A DNA stretch of 64,000 bases. Source: Apostichopus japonicus (lineage: Eukaryota; Echinodermata; Holothuroidea; Aspidochirotida; Stichopodidae). The position numbers were made by a program, and so were the translations under genes. Shown piece by piece: positions 1-12,100 of this stretch. The stretch lies in NCBI RefSeq assembly GCF_037975245.1, contig NC_092582.1:10642001-10706000 (forward strand), given 5' to 3'. The notes beneath the pieces are model-generated. The model was not told where the DNA came from. It saw nothing but the letters and a program-made list of their open reading frames with translations, and did not search any database. Position 1 is the stretch's first letter, and the number at the start of each line of letters is the position of its first letter.

Positions 1-14
1 AATATCTCAGTCCA

Positions 15-44
15 TACAGTGGCGCGATGGCTTGGCGCACTGTA
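15..44 (+). other. Hairpin in every unit (unit 1 shown)
   Basis: TACAGT (15-20) and GCGC (22-25) pair with GCGC (35-38) and ACTGTA (39-44). This gives 10 bp with one bulged G at 21 and a 9-nt loop. It overlaps the A box and corresponds to an extended tRNA D arm. The frequent variant base at unit position 45 lies just outside the stem. Confidence 0.6.
20..30 (+). promoter_or_regulatory. A-box-like element of the satellite unit (unit 1 shown)
   Basis: TGGCGCGATGG resembles the tRNA A box (TRGCNNARYNGG). It starts TGGC and ends GG, with mismatches at the A/R core. In a tRNA this would be the start of the D arm: GCGC at 22-25 pairs with GCGC at 35-38 around a 9-nt loop containing GG. The same element recurs every 165 bp across the array. 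The related repeats at 54405-54849 have TGGCGCGGTTGG at the same place, a slightly better fit. Function is inferred from family resemblance only. Confidence 0.4.
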
Positions 45-78
45 CGAGCTGATGAGCGAGGCTCTCTTTTGCATCGGT

Positions 79-89
79 GGTTCGAGTCC
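79..89 (+). promoter_or_regulatory. B-box of the satellite unit (unit 1 shown)
   Basis: GGTTCGAGTCC is an exact match to the Pol III B-box consensus GGTTCGANNCC, which is the TFIIIC site formed by the T-psi-C arm of tRNA genes. It lies 48 bp after the A-box-like element, within the normal tRNA and SINE range. It recurs in nearly every unit. Observed changes mostly affect the two degenerate positions (GAGTCC, GAATCC, GAACCC); exceptions are units with TTTGA (29948) and TTAGA (near 51730). The flanking T stem is imperfect (a T-C mismatch), so this is a tRNA-derived promoter rather than a tRNA gene. Confidence 0.55.
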
Positions 90-103
90 CCGGTGATGAC
101 GTC

Positions 104-118
104 TTTTGCCGATCTTTT
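104..118 (+). terminator. Candidate Pol III T4 terminators of the unit (unit 1 shown)
   Basis: Two TTTT runs follow the B box at 104-107 and 115-118. Pol III stops at short T runs, so a transcript starting upstream of the A box would end about 95-110 nt later. A further TTTT at 67-70, between the boxes, could terminate early; it is also present in the related repeat family. The second run lies in GATCTTTTAC, exactly where the last array unit is truncated. Confidence 0.3.
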
Positions 119-3100
119 ACAGCGAGTGCCTACATGGGGAGCTGTAAGTATTAGTTAATCCACCTAATATCTCAGTCCATACAGTGGCGCGATGGCTTGG
201 CGCACTGTACGAGCTGATGAGCGAGGCTCTCTTTTGCATCGGTGGTTCGAGTCCCCGGTGATGACGTCTTTTGCCGATCTTTTACAGCGAGTGCCTACAT
301 GGGGAGCTGTAAGTATTAGTTAATCCACCTAATATCTCAGTCCATACAGTGGCGCGATGGCTTGGCGCACTGTACGAGCTGATGAGCGAGGCTCTCTTTT
401 GCATCGGTGGTTCGAGTCCCCGGTGATGACGTCTTTTGCCGATCTTTTACAGCGAGTGCCTACATGGGGAGCTGTAAGTATTAGTTAATCCACCTAATAT
501 CTCAGTCCATACAGTGGCGCGATGGCTTGGCGCACTGTACGAGCTGATGAGCGAGGCTCTCTTTTGCATCGGTGGTTCGAGTCCCCGGTGATGACGTCTT
601 TTGCCGATCTTTTACAGCGAGTGCCTACATGGGGAGCTGTAAGTATTAGTTAATCCACCTAATATCTCAGTCCATACAGTGGCGCGATGGCTTGGCGCAC
701 TGTACGAGCTGATGAGCGAGGCTCTCTTTTGCATCGGTGGTTCGAGTCCCCGGTGATGACGTCTTTTGCCGATCTTTTACAGCGAGTGCCTACATGGGGA
801 GCTGTAAGTATTAGTTAATCCACCTAATATCTCAGTCCATACAGTGGCGCGATGGCTTGGCGCACTGTACGAGCTGATGAGCGAGGCTCTCTTTTGCATC
901 GGTGGTTCGAGTCCCCGGTGATGACGTCTTTTGCCGATCTTTTACAGCGAGTGCCTACATGGGGAGCTGTAAGTATTAGTTAATCCACCTAATATCTCAG
1001 TCCATACAGTGGCGCGATGGCTTGGCGCACTGTACGAGCTGATGAGCGAGGCTCTCTTTTGCATCGGTGGTTCGAGTCCCCGGTGATGACGTCTTTTGCC
1101 GATCTTTTACAGCGAGTGCCTACAAGGGGAGCTGTAAGTATTAGTTAATCCACCTAATATCTCAGTCCATACAGTGGCGCGATGGCTTGGCGCACTGTAC
1201 GAGCTGATGAGCGAGGCTCTCTTTTGCATCGGTGGTTCGAGTCCCCGGTGATGACGTCTTTTGCCGATCTTTTACAGCGAGTGCCTACATGGGGAGCTGT
1301 AAGTATTAGTTAATCCACCTAATATCTCAGTCCATACAGTGGCGCGATGGCTTGGCGCACTGTACGAGCTGATGAGCGAGGCTCTCTTTTGCATCGGTGG
1401 TTCGAGTCCCCGGTGATGACGTCTTTTGCCGATCTTTTACAGCGAGTGCCTACATGGGGAGCTGTAAGTATTAGTTAATCCACCTAATATCTCAGTCCAT
1501 ACAGTGGCGCGATGGCTTGGCGCACTGTACGAGCTGATGAGCGAGGCTCTCTTTTGCATCGGTGGTTCGAGTCCCCGGTGATGACGTCTTTTGCCGATCT
1601 TTTACAGCGAGTGCCTACATGGGGAGCTGTAAGTATTAGTTAATCCACCTAATATCTCAGTCCATACAGTGGCGCGATGGCTTGGCGCACTGTACGAGCT
1701 GATGAGCGAGGCTCTCTTTTGCATCGGTGGTTCGAGTCCCCGGTGATGACGTCTTTTGCCGATCTTTTACAGCGAGTGCCTACATGGGGAGCTGTAAGTA
1801 TTAGTTAATCCACCTAATATCTCAGTCCATACAGTGGCGCGATGGCTTGGCGCACTGTACGAGCTGATGAGCGAGGCTCTCTTTTGCATCGGTGGTTCGA
1901 GTCCCCGGTGATGACGTCTTTTGCCGATCTTTTACAGCGAGTGCCTACATGGGGAGCTGTAAGTATTAGTTAATCCACCTAATATCTCAGTCCATACAGT
2001 GGCGCGATGGCTTGGCGCACTGTACGAGCTGATGAGCGAGGCTCTCTTTTGCATCGGTGGTTCGAGTCCCCGGTGATGACGTCTTTTGCCGATCTTTTAC
2101 AGCGAGTGCCTACATGGGGAGCTGTAAGTATTAGTTAATCCACCTAATATCTCAGTCCATACAGTGGCGCGATGGCTTGGCGCACTGTACGAGCTGATGA
2201 GCGAGGCTCTCTTTTGCATCGGTGGTTCGAGTCCCCGGTGATGACGTCTTTTGCCGATCTTTTACAGCGAGTGCCTACATGGGGAGCTGTAAGTATTAGT
2301 TAATCCACCTAATATCTCAGTCCATACAGTGGCGCGATGGCTTGGCGCACTGTACGAGCTGATGAGCGAGGCTCTCTTTTGCATCGGTGGTTCGAGTCCC
2401 CGGTGATGACGTCTTTTGCCGATCTTTTACAGCGAGTGCCTACATGGGGAGCTGTAAGTATTAGTTAATCCACCTAATATCTCAGTCCATACAGTGGCGC
2501 GATGGCTTGGCGCACTGTACGAGCTGATGAGCGAGGCTCTCTTTTGCATCGGTGGTTCGAGTCCCCGGTGATGACGTCTTTTGCCGATCTTTTACAGCGA
2601 GTGCCTACATGGGGAGCTGTAAGTATTAGTTAATCCACCTAATATCTCAGTCCATACAGTGGCGCGATGGCTTGGCGCACTGTACGAGCTGATGAGCGAG
2701 GCTCTCTTTTGCATCGGTGGTTCGAGTCCCCGGTGATGACGTCTTTTGCCGATCTTTTACAGCGAGTGCCTACATGGGGAGCTGTAAGTATTAGTTAATC
2801 CACCTAATATCTCAGTCCATACAGTGGCGCGATGGCTTGGCGCACTGTACGAGCTGATGAGCGAGGCTCTCTTTTGCATCGGTGGTTCGAGTCCCCGGTG
2901 ATGACGTCTTTTGCCGATCTTTTACAGCGAGTGCCTACATGGGGAGCTGTAAGTATTAGTTAATCCACCTAATATCTCAGTCCATACAGTGGCGCGATGG
3001 CTTGGCGCACTGTACGAGCTGATGAGCGAGGCTCTCTTTTGCATCGGTGGTTCGAGTCCCCGGTGATGACGTCTTTTGCCGATCTTTTACAGCGAGTGCC

Positions 3101-6100
3101 TACATGGGGAGCTGTAAGTATTAGTTAATCCACCTAATATCTCAGTCCATACAGTGGCGCGATGGCTTGGCGCACTGTACGAGCTGATGAGCGAGGCTCT
3201 CTTTTGCATCGGTGGTTCGAGTCCCCGGTGATGACGTCTTTTGCCGATCTTTTACAGCGAGTGCCTACATGGGGAGCTGTAAGTATTAGTTAATCCACCT
3301 AATATCTCAGTCCATACAGTGGCGCGATGGCTTGGCGCACTGTACGAGCTGATGAGCGAGGCTCTCTTTTGCATCGGTGGTTCGAGTCCCCGGTGATGAC
3401 GTCTTTTGCCGATCTTTTACAGCGAGTGCCTACATGGGGAGCTGTAAGTATTAGTTAATCCACCTAATATCTCAGTCCATACAGTGGCGCGATGGCTTGG
3501 CGCACTGTACGAGCTGATGAGCGAGGCTCTCTTTTGCATCGGTGGTTCGAGTCCCCGGTGATGACGTCTTTTGCCGATCTTTTACAGCGAGTGCCTACAT
3601 GGGGAGCTGTAAGTATTAGTTAATCCACCTAATATCTCAGTCCATACAGTGGCGCGATGGCTTGGCGCACTGTACGAGCTGATGAGCGAGGCTCTCTTTT
3701 GCATCGGTGGTTCGAGTCCCCGGTGATGACGTCTTTTGCCGATCTTTTACAGCGAGTGCCTACATGGGGAGCTGTAAGTATTAGTTAATCCACCTAATAT
3801 CTCAGTCCATACAGTGGCGCGATGGCTTGGCGCACTGTACGAGCTGATGAGCGAGGCTCTCTTTTGCATCGGTGGTTCGAGTCCCCGGTGATGACGTCTT
3901 TTGCCGATCTTTTACAGCGAGTGCCTACATGGGGAGCTGTAAGTATTAGTTAATCCACCTAATATCTCAGTCCATACAGTGGCGCGATGGCTTGGCGCAC
4001 TGTACGAGCTGATGAGCGAGGCTCTCTTTTGCATCGGTGGTTCGAGTCCCCGGTGATGACGTCTTTTGCCGATCTTTTACAGCGAGTGCCTACATGGGGA
4101 GCTGTAAGTATTAGTTAATCCACCTAATATCTCAGTCCATACAGTGGCGCGATGGCTTGGCGCACTGTACGAGCTGATGAGCGAGGCTCTCTTTTGCATC
4201 GGTGGTTCGAGTCCCCGGTGATGACGTCTTTTGCCGATCTTTTACAGCGAGTGCCTACATGGGGAGCTGTAAGTATTAGTTAATCCACCTAATATCTCAG
4301 TCCATACAGTGGCGCGATGGCTTGGCGCACTGTACGAGCTGATGAGCGAGGCTCTCTTTTGCATCGGTGGTTCGAGTCCCCGGTGATGACGTCTTTTGCC
4401 GATCTTTTACAGCGAGTGCCTACATGGGGAGCTGTAAGTATTAGTTAATCCACCTAATATCTCAGTCCATACAGTGGCGCGATGGCTTGGCGCACTGTAC
4501 GAGCTGATGAGCGAGGCTCTCTTTTGCATCGGTGGTTCGAGTCCCCGGTGATGACGTCTTTTGCCGATCTTTTACAGCGAGTGCCTACATGGGGAGCTGT
4601 AAGTATTAGTTAATCCACCTAATATCTCAGTCCATACAGTGGCGCGATGGCTTGGCGCACTGTACGAGCTGATGAGCGAGGCTCTCTTTTGCATCGGTGG
4701 TTCGAGTCCCCGGTGATGACGTCTTTTGCCGATCTTTTACAGCGAGTGCCTACATGGGGAGCTGTAAGTATTAGTTAATCCACCTAATATCTCAGTCCAT
4801 ACAGTGGCGCGATGGCTTGGCGCACTGTACGAGCTGATGAGCGAGGCTCTCTTTTGCATCGGTGGTTCGAGTCCCCGGTGATGACGTCTTTTGCCGATCT
4901 TTTACAGCGAGTGCCTACATGGGGAGCTGTAAGTATTAGTTAATCCACCTAATATCTCAGTCCATACAGTGGCGCGATGGCTTGGCGCACTGTACGAGCT
5001 GATGAGCGAGGCTCTCTTTTGCATCGGTGGTTCGAGTCCCCGGTGATGACGTCTTTTGCCGATCTTTTACAGCGAGTGCCTACATGGGGAGCTGTAAGTA
5101 TTAGTTAATCCACCTAATATCTCAGTCCATACAGTGGCGCGATGGCTTGGCGCACTGTACGAGCTGATGAGCGAGGCTCTCTTTTGCATCGGTGGTTCGA
5201 GTCCCCGGTGATGACGTCTTTTGCCGATCTTTTACAGCGAGTGCCTACATGGGGAGCTGTAAGTATTAGTTAATCCACCTAATATCTCAGTCCATACAGT
5301 GGCGCGATGGCTTGGCGCACTGTACGAGCTGATGAGCGAGGCTCTCTTTTGCATCGGTGGTTCGAGTCCCCGGTGATGACGTCTTTTGCCGATCTTTTAC
5401 AGCGAGTGCCTACATGGGGAGCTGTAAGTATTAGTTAATCCACCTAATATCTCAGTCCATACAGTGGCGCGATGGCTTGGCGCACTGTACGAGCTGATGA
5501 GCGAGGCTCTCTTTTGCATCGGTGGTTCGAGTCCCCGGTGATGACGTCTTTTGCCGATCTTTTACAGCGAGTGCCTACATGGGGAGCTGTAAGTATTAGT
5601 TAATCCACCTAATATCTCAGTCCATACAGTGGCGCGATGGCTTGGCGCACTGTACGAGCTGATGAGCGAGGCTCTCTTTTGCATCGGTGGTTCGAGTCCC
5701 CGGTGATGACGTCTTTTGCCGATCTTTTACAGCGAGTGCCTACATGGGGAGCTGTAAGTATTAGTTAATCCACCTAATATCTCAGTCCATACAGTGGCGC
5801 GATGGCTTGGCGCACTGTACGAGCTGATGAGCGAGGCTCTCTTTTGCATCGGTGGTTCGAGTCCCCGGTGATGACGTCTTTTGCCGATCTTTTACAGCGA
5901 GTGCCTACATGGGGAGCTGTAAGTATTAGTTAATCCACCTAATATCTCAGTCCATACAGTGGCGCGATGGCTTGGCGCACTGTACGAGCTGATGAGCGAG
6001 GCTCTCTTTTGCATCGGTGGTTCGAGTCCCCGGTGATGACGTCTTTTGCCGATCTTTTACAGCGAGTGCCTACATGGGGAGCTGTAAGTATTAGTTAATC

Positions 6101-9100
6101 CACCTAATATCTCAGTCCATACAGTGGCGCGATGGCTTGGCGCACTGTACGAGCTGATGAGCGAGGCTCTCTTTTGCATCGGTGGTTCGAGTCCCCGGTG
6201 ATGACGTCTTTTGCCGATCTTTTACAGCGAGTGCCTACATGGGGAGCTGTAAGTATTAGTTAATCCACCTAATATCTCAGTCCATACAGTGGCGCGATGG
6301 CTTGGCGCACTGTACGAGCTGATGAGCGAGGCTCTCTTTTGCATCGGTGGTTCGAGTCCCCGGTGATGACGTCTTTTGCCGATCTTTTACAGCGAGTGCC
6401 TACATGGGGAGCTGTAAGTATTAGTTAATCCACCTAATATCTCAGTCCATACAGTGGCGCGATGGCTTGGCGCACTGTACGAGCTGATGAGCGAGGCTCT
6501 CTTTTGCATCGGTGGTTCGAGTCCCCGGTGATGACGTCTTTTGCCGATCTTTTACAGCGAGTGCCTACATGGGGAGCTGTAAGTATTAGTTAATCCACCT
6601 AATATCTCAGTCCATACAGTGGCGCGATGGCTTGGCGCACTGTACGAGCTGATGAGCGAGGCTCTCTTTTGCATCGGTGGTTCGAGTCCCCGGTGATGAC
6701 GTCTTTTGCCGATCTTTTACAGCGAGTGCCTACATGGGGAGCTGTAAGTATTAGTTAATCCACCTAATATCTCAGTCCATACAGTGGCGCGATGGCTTGG
6801 CGCACTGTACGAGCTGATGAGCGAGGCTCTCTTTTGCATCGGTGGTTCGAGTCCCCGGTGATGACGTCTTTTGCCGATCTTTTACAGCGAGTGCCTACAT
6901 GGGGAGCTGTAAGTATTAGTTAATCCACCTAATATCTCAGTCCATACAGTGGCGCGATGGCTTGGCGCACTGTACGAGCTGATGAGCGAGGCTCTCTTTT
7001 GCATCGGTGGTTCGAGTCCCCGGTGATGACGTCTTTTGCCGATCTTTTACAGCGAGTGCCTACATGGGGAGCTGTAAGTATTAGTTAATCCACCTAATAT
7101 CTCAGTCCATACAGTGGCGCGATGGCTTGGCGCACTGTACGAGCTGATGAGCGAGGCTCTCTTTTGCATCGGTGGTTCGAGTCCCCGGTGATGACGTCTT
7201 TTGCCGATCTTTTACAGCGAGTGCCTACATGGGGAGCTGTAAGTATTAGTTAATCCACCTAATATCTCAGTCCATACAGTGGCGCGATGGCTTGGCGCAC
7301 TGTACGAGCTGATGAGCGAGGCTCTCTTTTGCATCGGTGGTTCGAGTCCCCGGTGATGACGTCTTTTGCCGATCTTTTACAGCGAGTGCCTACATGGGGA
7401 GCTGTAAGTATTAGTTAATCCACCTAATATCTCAGTCCATACAGTGGCGCGATGGCTTGGCGCACTGTACGAGCTGATGAGCGAGGCTCTCTTTTGCATC
7501 GGTGGTTCGAGTCCCCGGTGATGACGTCTTTTGCCGATCTTTTACAGCGAGTGCCTACATGGGGAGCTGTAAGTATTAGTTAATCCACCTAATATCTCAG
7601 TCCATACAGTGGCGCGATGGCTTGGCGCACTGTACGAGCTGATGAGCGAGGCTCTCTTTTGCATCGGTGGTTCGAGTCCCCGGTGATGACGTCTTTTGCC
7701 GATCTTTTACAGCGAGTGCCTACATGGGGAGCTGTAAGTATTAGTTAATCCACCTAATATCTCAGTCCATACAGTGGCGCGATGGCTTGGCGCACTGTAC
7801 GAGCTGATGAGCGAGGCTCTCTTTTGCATCGGTGGTTCGAGTCCCCGGTGATGACGTCTTTTGCCGATCTTTTACAGCGAGTGCCTACATGGGGAGCTGT
7901 AAGTATTAGTTAATCCACCTAATATCTCAGTCCATACAGTGGCGCGATGGCTTGGCGCACTGTACGAGCTGATGAGCGAGGCTCTCTTTTGCATCGGTGG
8001 TTCGAGTCCCCGGTGATGACGTCTTTTGCCGATCTTTTACAGCGAGTGCCTACATGGGGAGCTGTAAGTATTAGTTAATCCACCTAATATCTCAGTCCAT
8101 ACAGTGGCGCGATGGCTTGGCGCACTGTACGAGCTGATGAGCGAGGCTCTCTTTTGCATCGGTGGTTCGAGTCCCCGGTGATGACGTCTTTTGCCGATCT
8201 TTTACAGCGAGTGCCTACATGGGGAGCTGTAAGTATTAGTTAATCCACCTAATATCTCAGTCCATACAGTGGCGCGATGGCTTGGCGCACTGTACGAGCT
8301 GATGAGCGAGGCTCTCTTTTGCATCGGTGGTTCGAGTCCCCGGTGATGACGTCTTTTGCCGATCTTTTACAGCGAGTGCCTACATGGGGAGCTGTAAGTA
8401 TTAGTTAATCCACCTAATATCTCAGTCCATACAGTGGCGCGATGGCTTGGCGCACTGTACGAGCTGATGAGCGAGGCTCTCTTTTGCATCGGTGGTTCGA
8501 GTCCCCGGTGATGACGTCTTTTGCCGATCTTTTACAGCGAGTGCCTACATGGGGAGCTGTAAGTATTAGTTAATCCACCTAATATCTCAGTCCATACAGT
8601 GGCGCGATGGCTTGGCGCACTGTACGAGCTGATGAGCGAGGCTCTCTTTTGCATCGGTGGTTCGAGTCCCCGGTGATGACGTCTTTTGCCGATCTTTTAC
8701 AGCGAGTGCCTACATGGGGAGCTGTAAGTATTAGTTAATCCACCTAATATCTCAGTCCATACAGTGGCGCGATGGCTTGGCGCACTGTACGAGCTGATGA
8801 GCGAGGCTCTCTTTTGCATCGGTGGTTCGAGTCCCCGGTGATGACGTCTTTTGCCGATCTTTTACAGCGAGTGCCTACATGGGGAGCTGTAAGTATTAGT
8901 TAATCCACCTAATATCTCAGTCCATACAGTGGCGCGATGGCTTGGCGCACTGTACGAGCTGATGAGCGAGGCTCTCTTTTGCATCGGTGGTTCGAGTCCC
9001 CGGTGATGACGTCTTTTGCCGATCTTTTACAGCGAGTGCCTACATGGGGAGCTGTAAGTATTAGTTAATCCACCTAATATCTCAGTCCATACAGTGGCGC

Positions 9101-12100
9101 GATGGCTTGGCGCACTGTACGAGCTGATGAGCGAGGCTCTCTTTTGCATCGGTGGTTCGAGTCCCCGGTGATGACGTCTTTTGCCGATCTTTTACAGCGA
9201 GTGCCTACATGGGGAGCTGTAAGTATTAGTTAATCCACCTAATATCTCAGTCCATACAGTGGCGCGATGGCTTGGCGCACTGTACGAGCTGATGAGCGAG
9301 GCTCTCTTTTGCATCGGTGGTTCGAGTCCCCGGTGATGACGTCTTTTGCCGATCTTTTACAGCGAGTGCCTACATGGGGAGCTGTAAGTATTAGTTAATC
9401 CACCTAATATCTCAGTCCATACAGTGGCGCGATGGCTTGGCGCACTGTACGAGCTGATGAGCGAGGCTCTCTTTTGCATCGGTGGTTCGAGTCCCCGGTG
9501 ATGACGTCTTTTGCCGATCTTTTACAGCGAGTGCCTACATGGGGAGCTGTAAGTATTAGTTAATCCACCTAATATCTCAGTCCATACAGTGGCGCGATGG
9601 CTTGGCGCACTGTACGAGCTGATGAGCGAGGCTCTCTTTTGCATCGGTGGTTCGAGTCCCCGGTGATGACGTCTTTTGCCGATCTTTTACAGCGAGTGCC
9701 TACATGGGGAGCTGTAAGTATTAGTTAATCCACCTAATATCTCAGTCCATACAGTGGCGCGATGGCTTGGCGCACTGTACGAGCTGATGAGCGAGGCTCT
9801 CTTTTGCATCGGTGGTTCGAGTCCCCGGTGATGACGTCTTTTGCCGATCTTTTACAGCGAGTGCCTACATGGGGAGCTGTAAGTATTAGTTAATCCACCT
9901 AATATCTCAGTCCATACAGTGGCGCGATGGCTTGGCGCACTGTACGAGCTGATGAGCGAGGCTCTCTTTTGCATCGGTGGTTCGAGTCCCCGGTGATGAC
10001 GTCTTTTGCCGATCTTTTACAGCGAGTGCCTACATGGGGAGCTGTAAGTATTAGTTAATCCACCTAATATCTCAGTCCATACAGTGGCGCGATGGCTTGG
10101 CGCACTGTACGAGCTGATGAGCGAGGCTCTCTTTTGCCTCGGTGGTTCGAGTCCCCGGTGATGACGTCTTTTGCCGATCTTTTACAGCGAGTGCCTACAT
10201 GGGGAGCTGTAAGTATTAGTTAATCCACCTAATATCTCAGTCCATACAGTGGCGCGATGGCTTGGCGCACTGTACGAGCTGATGAGCGAGGCTCTCTTTT
10301 GCATCGGTGGTTCGAGTCCCCGGTGATGACGTCTTTTGCCGATCTTTTACAGCGAGTGCCTACATGGGGAGCTGTAAGTATTAGTTAATCCACCTAATAT
10401 CTCAGTCCATACAGTGGCGCGATGGCTTGGCGCACTGTACGAGCTGATGAGCGAGGCTCTCTTTTGCATCGGTGGTTCGAGTCCCCGGTGATGACGTCTT
10501 TTGCCGATCTTTTACAGCGAGTGCCTACATGGGGAGCTGTAAGTATTAGTTAATCCACCTAATATCTCAGTCCATACAGTGGCGCGATGGCTTGGCGCAC
10601 TGTACGAGCTGATGAGCGAGGCTCTCTTTTGCATCGGTGGTTCGAGTCCCCGGTGATGACGTCTTTTGCCGATCTTTTACAGCGAGTGCCTACATGGGGA
10701 GCTGTAAGTATTAGTTAATCCACCTAATATCTCAGTCCATACAGTGGCGCGATGGCTTGGCGCACTGTACGAGCTGATGAGCGAGGCTCTCTTTTGCATC
10801 GGTGGTTCGAGTCCCCGGTGATGACGTCTTTTGCCGATCTTTTACAGCGAGTGCCTACATGGGGAGCTGTAAGTATTAGTTAATCCACCTAATATCTCAG
10901 TCCATACAGTGGCGCGATGGCTTGGCGCACTGTACGAGCTGATGAGCGAGGCTCTCTTTTGCATCGGTGGTTCGAGTCCCCGGTGATGACGTCTTTTGCC
11001 GATCTTTTACAGCGAGTGCCTACATGGGGAGCTGTAAGTATTAGTTAATCCACCTAATATCTCAGTCCATACAGTGGCGCGATGGCTTGGCGCACTGTAC
11101 GAGCTGATGAGCGAGGCTCTCTTTTGCATCGGTGGTTCGAGTCCCCGGTGATGACGTCTTTTGCCGATCTTTTACAGCGAGTGCCTACATGGGGAGCTGT
11201 AAGTATTAGTTAATCCACCTAATATCTCAGTCCATACAGTGGCGCGATGGCTTGGCGCACTGTACGAGCTGATGAGCGAGGCTCTCTTTTGCATCGGTGG
11301 TTCGAGTCCCCGGTGATGACGTCTTTTGCCGATCTTTTACAGCGAGTGCCTACATGGGGAGCTGTAAGTATTAGTTAATCCACCTAATATCTCAGTCCAT
11401 ACAGTGGCGCGATGGCTTGGCGCACTGTACGAGCTGATGAGCGAGGCTCTCTTTTGCATCGGTGGTTCGAGTCCCCGGTGATGACGTCTTTTGCCGATCT
11501 TTTACAGCGAGTGCCTACATGGGGAGCTGTAAGTATTAGTTAATCCACCTAATATCTCAGTCCATACAGTGGCGCGATGGCTTGGCGCACTGTACGAGCT
11601 GATGAGCGAGGCTCTCTTTTGCATCGGTGGTTCGAGTCCCCGGTGATGACGTCTTTTGCCGATCTTTTACAGCGAGTGCCTACATGGGGAGCTGTAAGTA
11701 TTAGTTAATCCACCTAATATCTCAGTCCATACAGTGGCGCGATGGCTTGGCGCACTGTACGAGCTGATGAGCGAGGCTCTCTTTTGCATCGGTGGTTCGA
11801 GTCCCCGGTGATGACGTCTTTTGCCGATCTTTTACAGCGAGTGCCTACATGGGGAGCTGTAAGTATTAGTTAATCCACCTAATATCTCAGTCCATACAGT
11901 GGCGCGATGGCTTGGCGCACTGTACGAGCTGATGAGCGAGGCTCTCTTTTGCATCGGTGGTTCGAGTCCCCGGTGATGACGTCTTTTGCCGATCTTTTAC
12001 AGCGAGTGCCTACATGGGGAGCTGTAAGTATTAGTTAATCCACCTAATATCTCAGTCCATACAGTGGCGCGATGGCTTGGCGCACTGTACGAGCTGATGA

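Noticed and set aside
79-95. CENP-B box
   Set aside because: TTCG is followed by the wrong bases at the required A and CGGG positions.
139-155. Spliced-leader RNA genes, because GAGCTGTAAGTATTAG resembles a 5' splice site in every unit
   Set aside because: No Sm-type site follows, the related family has TTTAAGTATTAG and so lacks GT, and several units read GTACGT.
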